Below are positions 8,584 to 16,994 of a stretch of 64,000 nt of DNA, one piece after another. Position numbers and translations under genes: made by a program. The notes under the pieces were generated by a model. That model was not told the origin of the DNA, ran no database searches, and was given only the letters and a program-made list of their open reading frames with translations. This stretch comes from Colwellia sp. MB3u-41. Its GTDB lineage: Bacteria > Pseudomonadota > Gammaproteobacteria > Enterobacterales > Alteromonadaceae. Location: assembly GCF_014076845.1 (NCBI RefSeq), contig NZ_JACGUT010000084.1:620001-684000 (forward strand), in the 5' to 3' direction. Each line of letters starts with the position of its first letter. Position 1 is the stretch's first letter.

Positions 8584-9071
8584 TTGAGTTTTATCAAAGT
8601 GTATTTAGAGGTCTCAGTTCATTTTATTAAAAGTATCTTAGTGTTATTTATTACTTTATCGAGTTGGGCTGTTTTAGCTCAGGAAGATAGTTCAGACCGA
8701 TCAGATATCTTGGCGCAAAATAAAGCTTTCTCTAAGCTTTCATTAATGGTGATATTGATAAGCTGATGGCTATCTATACACCAAATGCTCATGTTATGAG
8801 TGGTGATAAGAAAATCACAAGTGATAATTTAGCCATTAAAAAATATTGGACACCAAATAAAGAAAGTCAATGGCAGCTTATTTCATATACTGTCATATCG
8901 GAAGAGTTAATAATAGAAGGAAACATGGCTAGCGATATTGGCTATTATACTGGCGATTCTCAGTATCAAGAGGGTCGTAAAAGAGAGTTTAATGGTGCTT
9001 ATGTTATTGTTTGGAGAAAAATAGACGGGGTTTGGCTTATACATCTTGATATGTGGAATAGCTCAAAATAA
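8584..9071 (+). pseudogene. Exported SnoaL/DUF4440-like protein, one frameshift
   Basis: A TTG start (GGTGGA upstream) or a nearby GTG opens a signal peptide ending at about VLAQ. The mature part begins with a QNKAF helix. The frame slips within 8731-8742: inserting one base gives SKAFINGDIDKLMAIYTPNAHVMSG, which joins the 101-residue downstream frame exactly (488 bases plus one is a multiple of three). The combined protein of about 162 residues matches the NTF2-like fold of SnoaL/DUF4440 proteins: an N-terminal helix, IDKLMAIYTPNA, then strands ending in VWRKIDGVWLIHLDMWN. Known members are small-molecule binding or isomerase-like; substrates cannot be inferred. It is either a recent pseudogene or an assembly error. 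Confidence 0.72.
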
Positions 9072-9288
9072 CCAGGTTAATAGTAAAATTAGAGTGTATA
9101 GATTAAAGGAAGGATTCATTCATTTTTTGCAAGTTGCTCAATTCTTTTTTTAATATAAAAAAAGATGCATAAAAAACAAATCCTGACTTTTAAACCCATT
9201 GTTTTTTCAATGGTTTATTTTTATTTGTTTGTGGCATTATTAATGCAGCCTTAGGTACTAAGCTATATTTAAAACCGAGGGTAGTAGT

Positions 9289-9462
9289 ATGATTAGCAAT
9301 AATTTGACGCCAAAAAGACGATTAATACTTTCAGCAAAAAATCTTTATTCTTTTCAGCAAGAGAGAAAAGAAATATTGGATAACAGCCACAAAAATGAAA
9401 GTATTGATATTGAATTATCACTCAATGAAGATAATGAACATTATATACTTGGGTATAATTAA
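9289..9462 (+). CDS. Small hypothetical protein (57 residues)
   Basis: An ATG at 9289 with GAGGG seven bases upstream opens a 57-codon frame ending in TAA at 9462. The product is basic in its N-terminal half (KRRLILSAKNLYSFQQ) and acidic in its C-terminal half (IELSLNEDNEHY), with no membrane segment. I recognise no family. Codon use resembles the neighbours and the ribosome binding site is good, which favours a real gene, but the length alone cannot prove it. Confidence 0.4.
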   Translation: MISNNLTPKRRLILSAKNLYSFQQERKEILDNSHKNESIDIELSLNEDNEHYILGYN

Positions 9463-9544
9463 ACGACAGTTAGCTCCTCTTTATTATGGAGTGAGAATTT
9501 ATTAGCTATGCTAATTTGGACAATAAATTATGTTATTAGAACTT

Positions 9545-9566
9545 TAAAAGGCCAGCATTGCTGGCC
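9545..9566 (-). terminator. Terminator of the M4 metalloprotease gene
   Basis: GGCCAGC and GCTGGCC form a 7-bp GC-rich stem with a 3-base loop. On the minus strand it is followed by a short U-run. It sits 24 bases after the protease stop codon. Confidence 0.7.
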
Positions 9567-9589
9567 CTCATATTAATGTCGTTTTATAC

Positions 9590-11110
9590 TTACTGACAGT
9601 TGACACCAACAGCTGAAAAAGCTGATGATACGTCACTTGAATTTAAACCAAGATCCGCTGCTGCAGATTCAACACCACAAGCGCCCGCATTAAAAGTAGA
9701 ACTTGCTGTCCAGTACAAATCGTTGGCTCGTAGCATTACACCAAATGCCGTTTCAACAGACCAGCCATTAGTCATTGCTAACAAGTAGAAAGCTTTGTTG
9801 TAAACGCCTGAGCTCAAATGTACATCTAAGCCATTAGTCATATCCGAAGCATGAGCAATTGAGCGACCATCTTTTGTTGGATCATCCATATAACGTAATG
9901 CACCGTTACCTTTAAATATTTGCTCTCCAACCATCCAGTCGTTCGTGCCGTGCATAAAGTTTTCTGCAGCTTCACCCGCCATATCAGAGAATGCTTCGTT
10001 CATACCACCAGATTCACCACTATAAACTAAACCAGAACGTTGTTCTGTAACACCATGGCTAACTTCATGAGCAGACACATCAAGGCTAACTAATGGGTGG
10101 AATGTCGTTGCCCCATCACCAAAAGACATTGCTGTTCCATCCCAAAATGCATTTTCATAGTTACGTCCGTAATGAACACGCATTTCTAATTTTTGTGATA
10201 AAGGAGTTACGCCGTACCATTCGCCGTACATATCAAATATAACATTACCAAAAGCTTGAGCATCGTTCATTGGCGCAAAAGCACCATTTGTTAAATCTTC
10301 ACCTGTATCGCCACAAGTTACTTGTGCAGTACTTCCGCGACGTGTGCTGTTACCCATATCAGTTGTTATAACATTTGGGCTATCTAATGAACAAGTCGAG
10401 CCATTTGAAGTGGCTATAAGATTCGCGAAGTCAGTGCCATAATAGTAAATGCCTGTTTTAGAGTTACCACCGGGGCCTGTTAATGTTGTAGGTGTTGTTG
10501 ACCCGCCACCACTACCGCCACCAGGTTTACCTTTTACTGATTTTTGCGCATGATTAATGCCTTCCCAAGACATTAATATTTCGCCATCGTTTGCATCAAT
10601 AAATGCCATTGGACGACTTGGTACATCACTCTCACTTGTTAGGTATTCAACTCGATAAGCTAACTGTGCTTTATTGTCACTGTTTACATAAATAACTAAA
10701 TCAGTTTTTGAATTTTTAATATTATTGTGACCCAGTAGCTGTTTTAACTTACCAAGCGCTTTGCCGTTCAGCATACCTGGTGTTACTGAATTTAAATCAT
10801 CAGAAATGTTAACCATTAAAGAACCCTGCAAACCAACATTACGACCAGCACTATCTTGTTCTACTACTAGTGACTGTCCGAATACGGGAACACCTTTATA
10901 AAACATTTGCGCTTTTTGTTTGGTATTTCCTTTTACGGTTGAAAAGGACTTACCATTGTTAAAACTGTAATCAGCACTTAATTGTGCAACATTATTAATT
11001 GATTTACCGTTCATGTTGCTGTGATTTGCACTGACACTATTAGCAGCCATTACTGATGTTGATGCTGAAAGAGCTATTAAAGTTGCTACAGATAATTTTG
11101 TTAAGTTCAT
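9590..11110 (-). CDS. Secreted M4-family (thermolysin-like) metalloprotease
   Basis: This 506-residue precursor has a signal peptide (about 1-22). The pro-region has a fungalysin/thermolysin-propeptide segment (about 50-85, LSADYSFNNGKSFSTVKG to PVFGQSLVVEQ) and a PepSY-like part (about 110-185). A Gly/Ser/Thr linker (about 192-215) leads to the catalytic domain. The zinc site HEVSHG is near residue 347, and the third ligand Glu lies in GGMNEAFSDMAGE. The C-terminal helical M4_C domain carries the active-site His region (GLDVHLSSGVYNKAFYLL). It degrades external protein after export and self-processing. It lacks the extra C-terminal PPC domain seen in some marine relatives. It is transcribed alone and intact, in contrast to its decayed neighbours. 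Confidence 0.95.
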   Translation of the reverse strand: MNLTKLSVATLIALSASTSVMAANSVSANHSNMNGKSINNVAQLSADYSFNNGKSFSTVKGNTKQKAQMFYKGVPVFGQSLVVEQDSAGRNVGLQGSLMVNISDDLNSVTPGMLNGKALGKLKQLLGHNNIKNSKTDLVIYVNSDNKAQLAYRVEYLTSESDVPSRPMAFIDANDGEILMSWEGINHAQKSVKGKPGGGSGGGSTTPTTLTGPGGNSKTGIYYYGTDFANLIATSNGSTCSLDSPNVITTDMGNSTRRGSTAQVTCGDTGEDLTNGAFAPMNDAQAFGNVIFDMYGEWYGVTPLSQKLEMRVHYGRNYENAFWDGTAMSFGDGATTFHPLVSLDVSAHEVSHGVTEQRSGLVYSGESGGMNEAFSDMAGEAAENFMHGTNDWMVGEQIFKGNGALRYMDDPTKDGRSIAHASDMTNGLDVHLSSGVYNKAFYLLAMTNGWSVETAFGVMLRANDLYWTASSTFNAGACGVESAAADLGLNSSDVSSAFSAVGVNCQ

Positions 11111-11591
11111 TATATTAAACCTCTGATTATTATTTTATAGTTTTTATATGTACTAACGTAAAAGTATTATCAAATGATGTTGATAATCATTAAGTTTGTA
11201 ACTTGATATTAAAGATTCACTTAGTGTGACGCTTTAATAAAGCATGCAATGAGTATTGTAGTTTTATGGGATATATTAATAGCAAAAAAACGGCGATTTT
11301 TAGGATTAAAACGACAAAATATAAATGAATTTGATTGTGCCATTTGAATATGTTTTGGGTTTTTAATAGTTAACTGCCTGTTATTTTGCGTAATTTTATA
11401 TATTTAAACAATTAGATTATAATTTATGTGGTCAATGAAAAAGAGTAGTGCTAAGTAACTCATAATTTTTTCTTGTTACCTTACTTATCCGTTATTTCAT
11501 CGTTTTAAGCTTTTACTTTGTAGCTTAAATATTGTTTTTTTGTTGTGAATAAATGGATAAATGGATAAAAGTTTACTTATTAAGGAATAAA
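11111..11591. other. Divergent intergenic region
   Basis: About 480 AT-rich bases lie between the protease start (minus) and the DUF2785 pseudogene (plus). I see no gene. Promoters for both genes should lie here, but no strong consensus stands out. Confidence 0.35.
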
Positions 11592-12539
11592 ATGAAAAAA
11601 ACACTTCATATATCGATAATTACTTCGGTGTTACTTTTTAGCTGTTTTGCTTTTTCATTTGATGAAAAAAAATTTATCAGTGTTGAACCAATTAATACTC
11701 AGTGTTTATCAAACAAATGGCAAAAACAAAATTTATAGCAATTAAAAGAAAATAAATTTACGCTTGAAAATAAAGTAAAAAAAGAAGCTTTAGCATTACA
11801 ATTACTTCATTGTTTAGCACATCCTGACACAAAAATAAGAGATGGAATTGCGTTTAATGCATTAAGTTTTTGACTAAGGACAGGGCAACTTAGTGAAAAA
11901 GTACAACTAGATATGTATCATTACTTAACCAACGTTCCTTTATCTAAAGTATATGATTTCGAAGGAGTTTAATAAATATTTTTAATGTTAATTTTGTCTG
12001 AAGTTTCGAGAGTAGATCGTAAAAAACCTTTTTTAACTGATGTTCAAAGAGACTACTTAGTTACTATTGGTACTGATTTTTTGATTAATTTAAGGGACTA
12101 TCGTGGCTTTTCAACTAAAGTGGGTTGGAGACATGGGGTTGCACATTCATCAGATCTTATGCTGCAATTAGCTTTGAATCCCGCAATTACAAAAACTCAA
12201 TGAGATAAAATGCTTAAATCTTTAGCAAGTCAAATTACCGCGCATGAACAACACTATTATATTAATGGTGAGCCAAAGCGTATTGCTATGGCAGTCATCT
12301 ATATTTTCTTGCGAGGAGAGCATTCTGGAGATGATTGGAATAACTGGTTGAAAAGCGTAACTGACTCATCTCCTTTTAATCATTGGCGAGCAGCATATCA
12401 AGACGAAAAAGGTTTAATAAAATTGCATAACACGCAGAGTTTTATTTATGCTTTATACGCCACCATTAAGCCAAGTAAGAACGAAACACTAACGCAAATG
12501 GTTCCTAACCTAGAAATGGCAATCAAAGAAGTTAACTAA
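11592..12539 (+). pseudogene. DUF2785 family protein with five in-frame stops
   Basis: The best start is the ATG at 11592, which opens a signal peptide (hydrophobic stretch up to about CFAFSFDE). A single frame can then be followed for 948 bases without any indel. It is cut by TAG (11736), TGA (11871), TAA TAA (11970-11975) and TGA (12201) before the natural TAA at 12537. Read through, it gives ALALQLLHCLAHPDTKIRDG, a WRHGVAH segment and EPKRIAMAVIYIFLRG, all characteristic of DUF2785 proteins. Every stop can be derived from CAG, CAA or TGG by one G:C to A:T transition. The biochemical role of DUF2785 is unknown. The gene overlaps the next one at TAATG, so they were once a coupled operon. Confidence 0.8.
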
Positions 12540-13316
12540 TGAATAACCGCTATCACATACTTAATGGAGATACGCTGAAAAGCCAATGGCCAAAATCTGT
12601 TTTTGGGGGAATTAATTGTTGCTCGTGAATGCTTAGTTGATGGGAATATTCAAGGGGACAACTTGAGTGACTTATTTGGCAACCGAGCTGAATATTTAGA
12701 GCGTTACCCTCAAGTATCAGTAGGGATTTATTTAGAAATTACCGTACCAGAAATAGCAAAAATAACAAATATTCCTCAAAAATTAATTGTATACTGTTGG
12801 TTTGAAGATGATCTGTTTTGTCAGGTCAACTTTTGGTTCGTCTTACATTTACTTGCTAAAAATCAGCAGATATACAAAATATACTTAGTTAGACCTAATT
12901 AAGGCAATGAATATAGTTTTGGTGATATGAGCCAAGAAGAGTTAATCACAGCTTTTAATTCAGCTAGCATTATCGAGACACTTGAATGTAAGCGCTTAGA
13001 AAATTTGTGGGCTCATTATCAACAAAAGAATTTTGATGAAATGTTAAACATTGCTGACAGTCACTCAGATAAGTTTCCTTTTTTACTTCCTGCTATTAAT
13101 GCAGAAATAGACAGATTACCTGATGATAGTGGTTATGGCAGGCCTGAAAGACAGTTGTTATTGACGATGAAAAATCTAGAGACTCAAGATTTCGCAACGG
13201 TATACCGAGTATTTCACCAAAATGAAGCTATCTACCGTTTTGGTGATCTGCAAGTTAAACGAATGTTTGATGAACTTATTAAATCTAGTTCACTGGGTAA
13301 AAGCCAAATATTTTAA
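12539..13316 (+). pseudogene. DUF1835-domain protein, frameshifted and with an internal stop
   Basis: The ATG at 12539-12541 overlaps the DUF2785 stop (TAATG). The first residues, RYHILNGDTLKSQWP, match the start of DUF1835 proteins. An extra G in the run at 12605-12609 shifts frame; correcting it gives VFGELIVARECLVDG. The second half of the domain follows (VYCWFEDDLFCQVNFWF). A TAA at 12900-12902 interrupts the frame in the hinge, which continues to 13316 with a helical C-terminal part. Restored length is about 258 residues. The function of the family is not established. The double lesion shows this copy is not maintained. Confidence 0.78.
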
Positions 13317-13548
13317 TTTTTTAATAAAACTCAACTTTTGGATGACACGTTTTCAATTCGGACCTTTTGAATAGTTATGGCGAAGTATGACTTATAGAAA
13401 ACGTCAATCGCTTAAAATAACTTAATAGTTTATAAATTACTGTTAATATTATTCAACGTAAGCACGGCGTCGGCTGTTTTTCGTTTAGTCTTACTCTCAG
13501 ATAAATTTAAGTCACTGATTAGTATAAAATGAAAAAGGATTTCTAAAA

Positions 13549-14136
13549 ATGACAAGCATACTAAATAACAATCTATTTTTAATCAAAGAGCATGTCGGCA
13601 TATTCAAAGCGGCTAATAATTATGATGTTTATGATCCTGAAACGGGCAATATCATTATGGAATGTCGAGAGCCAAATTTAGGTTTTTTTACGAAAATGCT
13701 GCGTTTTAGCGACTATAAAACCATGACACCTTTTGATGTTCAGATACGCACACCAAACGATCAACGTATTATTAGAATTCAGCGAGGTATATCGCTTTTT
13801 GTTTCAAAAGTGACGGTCACTGATAGTGAAGGTAATGATATCGGTTATTTTCAACAAAAACTTTTTTCAATTGGCGGTAAGTTCGATCTTTTTGACAATC
13901 AAGACAACCTTGTCTGTCAACTTAAAGGAAACTGGGTTGGCTGGAATTTTCGTTTTATGGACGGTGATCAGGAGTTAGCTCATATTTCAAAAGAGTGGGG
14001 CGGAATAGGTAAAGAATTTTTTACCAGTGCAGACAATTATGTACTGGAAATATCTCAAGATGTTCCTGATGATCATCCTGTTAGAAAGCTAATACTGGCT
14101 GCCGTTATGTGTATCGATATGGTGTTAAAAGAATAA
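13549..14136 (+). CDS. LURP-one/phospholipid-scramblase-related protein
   Basis: This soluble protein of 195 residues is built of repeating beta strands (for example NNYDVYDPETGNIIMECRE, then IRIQRGISLF, KVTVTDSEGNDIGYFQQK, GGKFDLFDNQDNLVCQLKG and WNFRFMDGDQELAHISKEWGG). It has the pattern of the Tubby-like LURP-one/scramblase fold, including the closing C-terminal hydrophobic helix (LILAAVMCIDMVL). Bacterial members are widespread but of unknown function; membrane-lipid binding is only inferred from the fold. The start has AAAAGGA upstream. It ends shortly before ghrA and may share its transcript. Confidence 0.8.
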   Translation: MTSILNNNLFLIKEHVGIFKAANNYDVYDPETGNIIMECREPNLGFFTKMLRFSDYKTMTPFDVQIRTPNDQRIIRIQRGISLFVSKVTVTDSEGNDIGYFQQKLFSIGGKFDLFDNQDNLVCQLKGNWVGWNFRFMDGDQELAHISKEWGGIGKEFFTSADNYVLEISQDVPDDHPVRKLILAAVMCIDMVLKE

Positions 14137-14153
14137 TTGAAAAGAGAATCGTC

Positions 14154-15113
14154 GTGAATTCCCCTATAATTACTTTTGTTAGTCAACTTTCTCAACGCGA
14201 GCAAGCCGATTGGTTAGCGCTATTATCGGCTAAACTGCCTAATGAATGTATAAAGCTCGACCAAGACTTATCTGATAAGGAAAGGCTTCAATGTGAAATT
14301 GCTATTGTTGCTAACCCAGAACCCACTATTTTTGCTCAATACCCTAAGTTAATATGGGTACAGAGTTTATGGGCAGGTGTGGATGCACTCGTTTCGCAAT
14401 TATCAAAGAATAAATCAGACCCCCCTTTTAAGTTAGTGCGTTTAATTGATCCGACATTAGCGCGAACAATGAGTGAAGCAGTATTAACTTGGGTACTGTA
14501 CTTGCATCGAGATATGCCCATATATTTACAACAACAACAATCAGCACTTTGGCTACAGCATCGCTATGTTCTTCCTCAAGAGCGAACGGTAGGCATTTTA
14601 GGTTTAGGTAAACTCGGAAAATGTAGTGCTTTACGGCTGCATGAGAATGGCTTTAATGTGCTTGGTTGGAGTCAAAGTGAAAAGTTAATTAACGGGGTTA
14701 ATTGCTACTCAGGCGATGACGGATTACTCGCGATGGTGAAACAATGCAATATATTAATTTGTTTACTCCCGCTCACACCAAACACCTACCAACTTATTAA
14801 TAATAGTCTACTGAGGAATTTACCTTTAGGTGCCAGTGTCATTAATTTTGCCCGAGGTGGTATTGTTGCTAATGACGATCTAATTAAATGCTTAGATATC
14901 GGTCATATTAAACATGCCATTTTAGATGTTTTTGAGCAAGAACCTTTAGATGAAGGTGATGCATTTTGGTCACATAAAAAAGTGACGGTACTCCCTCATA
15001 TTTCTGCACCCACCCACTTTGCCAGTGCTGGCGAAATCGTTGCTAGTAATATCGGTGAATATCGAAGTAACGGTCAGTTACCTGTTTGTATTGATTGGCA
15101 ACAAGGTTATTAG
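14154..15113 (+). CDS. ghrA: Glyoxylate/hydroxypyruvate reductase A-like D-2-hydroxyacid dehydrogenase
   Basis: I chose the GTG at 14154 because an in-frame ATG at 14109 lies inside the previous gene; the GTG has AAGAGA upstream and gives 319 residues, near the GhrA length. The Rossmann nucleotide-binding motif is GILGLGKLGK (about residues 145-154). The catalytic Arg is in INFARGGIV, the Glu in LDVFEQEPL and the general-base His in LPHISAPT. It reduces glyoxylate and hydroxypyruvate to glycolate and glycerate with NAD(P)H in the cytoplasm. It follows the LURP-one-like gene by 17 bases, so both are probably co-transcribed; a terminator-like hairpin follows. Confidence 0.86.
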   Translation: MNSPIITFVSQLSQREQADWLALLSAKLPNECIKLDQDLSDKERLQCEIAIVANPEPTIFAQYPKLIWVQSLWAGVDALVSQLSKNKSDPPFKLVRLIDPTLARTMSEAVLTWVLYLHRDMPIYLQQQQSALWLQHRYVLPQERTVGILGLGKLGKCSALRLHENGFNVLGWSQSEKLINGVNCYSGDDGLLAMVKQCNILICLLPLTPNTYQLINNSLLRNLPLGASVINFARGGIVANDDLIKCLDIGHIKHAILDVFEQEPLDEGDAFWSHKKVTVLPHISAPTHFASAGEIVASNIGEYRSNGQLPVCIDWQQGY

Positions 15114-15152
15114 CACTTTTTATTTTTAAGGATTATCTAAAATTATAAACCG

Positions 15153-15184
15153 AAAAAAACCTCACAAAGGTTGAGGTTTATTTT
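15153..15184. terminator. Bidirectional terminator between ghrA and rnhA
   Basis: AAACCTCA and TGAGGTTT form an 8-bp stem with a 7-base loop, flanked by an A-run on the left and a T-run on the right. It can therefore serve the convergent genes on both strands. Confidence 0.75.
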
Positions 15185-15229
15185 CAGTTAATGTTAAAGA
15201 CCTTTTGAGATGAATTTAGCTAGGTTCAT

Positions 15230-16066
15230 TTAGTCAGACTCAGTTGCTAATATTTCACGAATATTGATATTTTTTTCGTATTTTATAAAGCCTATCTCTT
15301 GTGATGTTCTAGCGAGTACCGCCATGCGATCGGCGAGTTCATTACCCTCAATATTAGCGTGGCCTTTAACATGAGTAATAGATATTTGCTTTTTAATTTC
15401 TTGATAAAGTGTGTAGCAAGCTTTGACTAATTCTGGATTTTTAATCGCTTCACCGTTAGCTTTTTTCCAACCTTTATTTTTCCATCCTGTTGCCCATTTA
15501 GTTATACTGTCGATAGAATATTTCGAGTCAGACAACACTTGAATGGTTTTATCGGGGTTAGTGTCGATATAAGCTTTTGCCAATTTAAAGGCCTGTAACA
15601 TGCCAATTAACTCAGCGGTATTGTTGGTACCATTTGCGTTATAAGCGCCATACCAGAGGCTACTAATTTCGCCTTGGTGATAAACAGCTACACCTGTTCC
15701 TGATTTTCCTGGGTTTGGCGAACATGCACCATCACAATAAATATCAATATTTGATTGAGTTACCTCACGATCGCTACGAACCGTGCTCCCCGCTGGTTTT
15801 GTTGAACTTGTCGCTCTACTCGACGACGAACTCGCTGTTTTAGCGGCAGCTGGATATTCAGTTCCTGTTCTTGGTGGCGTTTTTAAAGAGCGCTGGGTTA
15901 ATGCTTTTGTGTATGTTGATTTAAAAGCAGCTTCGGCTTCGGCCTGTGAAGGGAATCCCATAAATTGTGCATCTGCACGGCCTGACGTTACTGACTGAAC
16001 CGTCGTCCAATTATCAAACACACCGGTTTTTGACCCTTTCCAAACGACGTAATATTTTTTACTCAT
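15230..16066 (-). CDS. rnhA: Ribonuclease HI with N-terminal viroplasmin domain
   Basis: Residues about 3-50 (KKYYVVWKGSKTGVFDNW) form the caulimovirus viroplasmin/RNase H1 hybrid-binding domain. A Ser/Thr/Lys linker (about 55-105) follows. The RNase H catalytic domain (about 105-255) has the acidic residues in IYCDGACSPNPG, NNTAELIGM, LSDSKYSI and HANIEGNELADRMA. It removes RNA from RNA-DNA hybrids. The domain order is that of eukaryotic RNase H1 and many bacterial RnhA variants, longer than the E. coli enzyme of about 155 residues. The start region carries a 14-base tandem duplication that includes the ATG. Confidence 0.93.
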   Translation of the reverse strand: MSKKYYVVWKGSKTGVFDNWTTVQSVTSGRADAQFMGFPSQAEAEAAFKSTYTKALTQRSLKTPPRTGTEYPAAAKTASSSSSRATSSTKPAGSTVRSDREVTQSNIDIYCDGACSPNPGKSGTGVAVYHQGEISSLWYGAYNANGTNNTAELIGMLQAFKLAKAYIDTNPDKTIQVLSDSKYSIDSITKWATGWKNKGWKKANGEAIKNPELVKACYTLYQEIKKQISITHVKGHANIEGNELADRMAVLARTSQEIGFIKYEKNINIREILATESD

Positions 16067-16087
16067 GTTCTTTTACTCATGTTCTTT
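16060..16087 (-). repeat. 14-bp tandem duplication spanning the rnhA start
   Basis: The unit TACTCATGTTCTTT occurs twice in a row. On the minus strand each copy contains an ATG. The upstream copy opens a five-codon frame, MSKRT, whose TGA overlaps the ATG of rnhA (ATGA), a possible leader mini-ORF. Confidence 0.7.
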
Positions 16088-16097
16088 TATTGAATGT

Positions 16098-16886
16098 TTA
16101 TTTATGTTTATTTTTAGCTGATAACGACCAAATTAATAAGACAATACCCGCAATGAAAAAGGGAATACTCAGCATTTGTCCGGTATTTAATGCCCATATT
16201 GATTCATACGCGGCTTGTTTCACTTTTACCGACTCTATTAAAAATCGAGCCGTGAAGGTTAAAATCAAAAATAAGCCCAATAATGAACCCTTGGGTGTTT
16301 TATCTTTTGATTTTTTATAGATAAAGAAGAGAATAATAAAAATCAGTAAATACGCTATGGCTTCATAAAGTTGCGCGGGGTGGCGAGGTATATTATCTAT
16401 ACGCGCAAAAATAATAGCCCAAGGCGCATCACTGGCAACGCCTAATATTTCAGAATTAACAAAGTTAGCTGAACGAACAAATACACCAAAGAGAGCGGTA
16501 CAAATAGCTAATCGGTCGAGTAGCCATAAATAGTTTTCTTGATACTTTCTTGCGTATATACCTAATGCAACTATGAGTCCTAAACCGCCGCCATGGCTGG
16601 CAAGTCCACCTTCCCAAATGGCAAGTATCTTCAATGGGTTAGCAAAGTAATATTGCGGGTCGTAAAAAAAACAATGGCCTAAGCGAGCACCAATAATGAT
16701 ACCAAATACGGCATACATGAGTAAATTGTCGAGCGCCTCAATATCTTTGTGCTCTGTTTGATAAACCCATTTCATCACCTGTAGGCCTGAAATGATTGCC
16801 GCTGCAAAAAGAGCGCCATACCAATGAATCGTTAACGGACCAATAGAAAGTAAAACTGGATCAATATCCCAAATAAAATGTTGCAA
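16098..16886 (-). CDS. lgt: Prolipoprotein diacylglyceryl transferase
   Basis: This 262-residue inner-membrane protein has about seven hydrophobic segments. It carries the Lgt signatures: IHWYGALFAA near the start, IGARLGHCFFYDP, IWEGGLASHGGGLG (about residues 92-105, with the essential His), and RHPAQLYEA. It transfers diacylglycerol from phosphatidylglycerol to the lipobox Cys of prolipoproteins at the periplasmic side of the membrane. In many gammaproteobacteria lgt is followed by thyA; here it is followed by rnhA and thyA is absent. Two lipoprotein substrates are encoded elsewhere in this window (the Slp-family and VolA-like proteins). Confidence 0.94.
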   Translation of the reverse strand: MQHFIWDIDPVLLSIGPLTIHWYGALFAAAIISGLQVMKWVYQTEHKDIEALDNLLMYAVFGIIIGARLGHCFFYDPQYYFANPLKILAIWEGGLASHGGGLGLIVALGIYARKYQENYLWLLDRLAICTALFGVFVRSANFVNSEILGVASDAPWAIIFARIDNIPRHPAQLYEAIAYLLIFIILFFIYKKSKDKTPKGSLLGLFLILTFTARFLIESVKVKQAAYESIWALNTGQMLSIPFFIAGIVLLIWSLSAKNKHK

Positions 16887-16994
16887 TGAAAAAACCTTAT
16901 TTATACGTATGCAATGAGTTTGTTATTGATGAACAACAACCATAAAGTCGCTATTATGTCAGTCAATTAGCGATAAAACGAGCGTAAAGTTGTA

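Noticed and set aside
11592-12539. Stop-codon readthrough or an altered genetic code for the DUF2785 gene
   Set aside because: All three stop codons occur in it and adjacent genes use all three as normal ends, so recoding is not supported; decay explains it.
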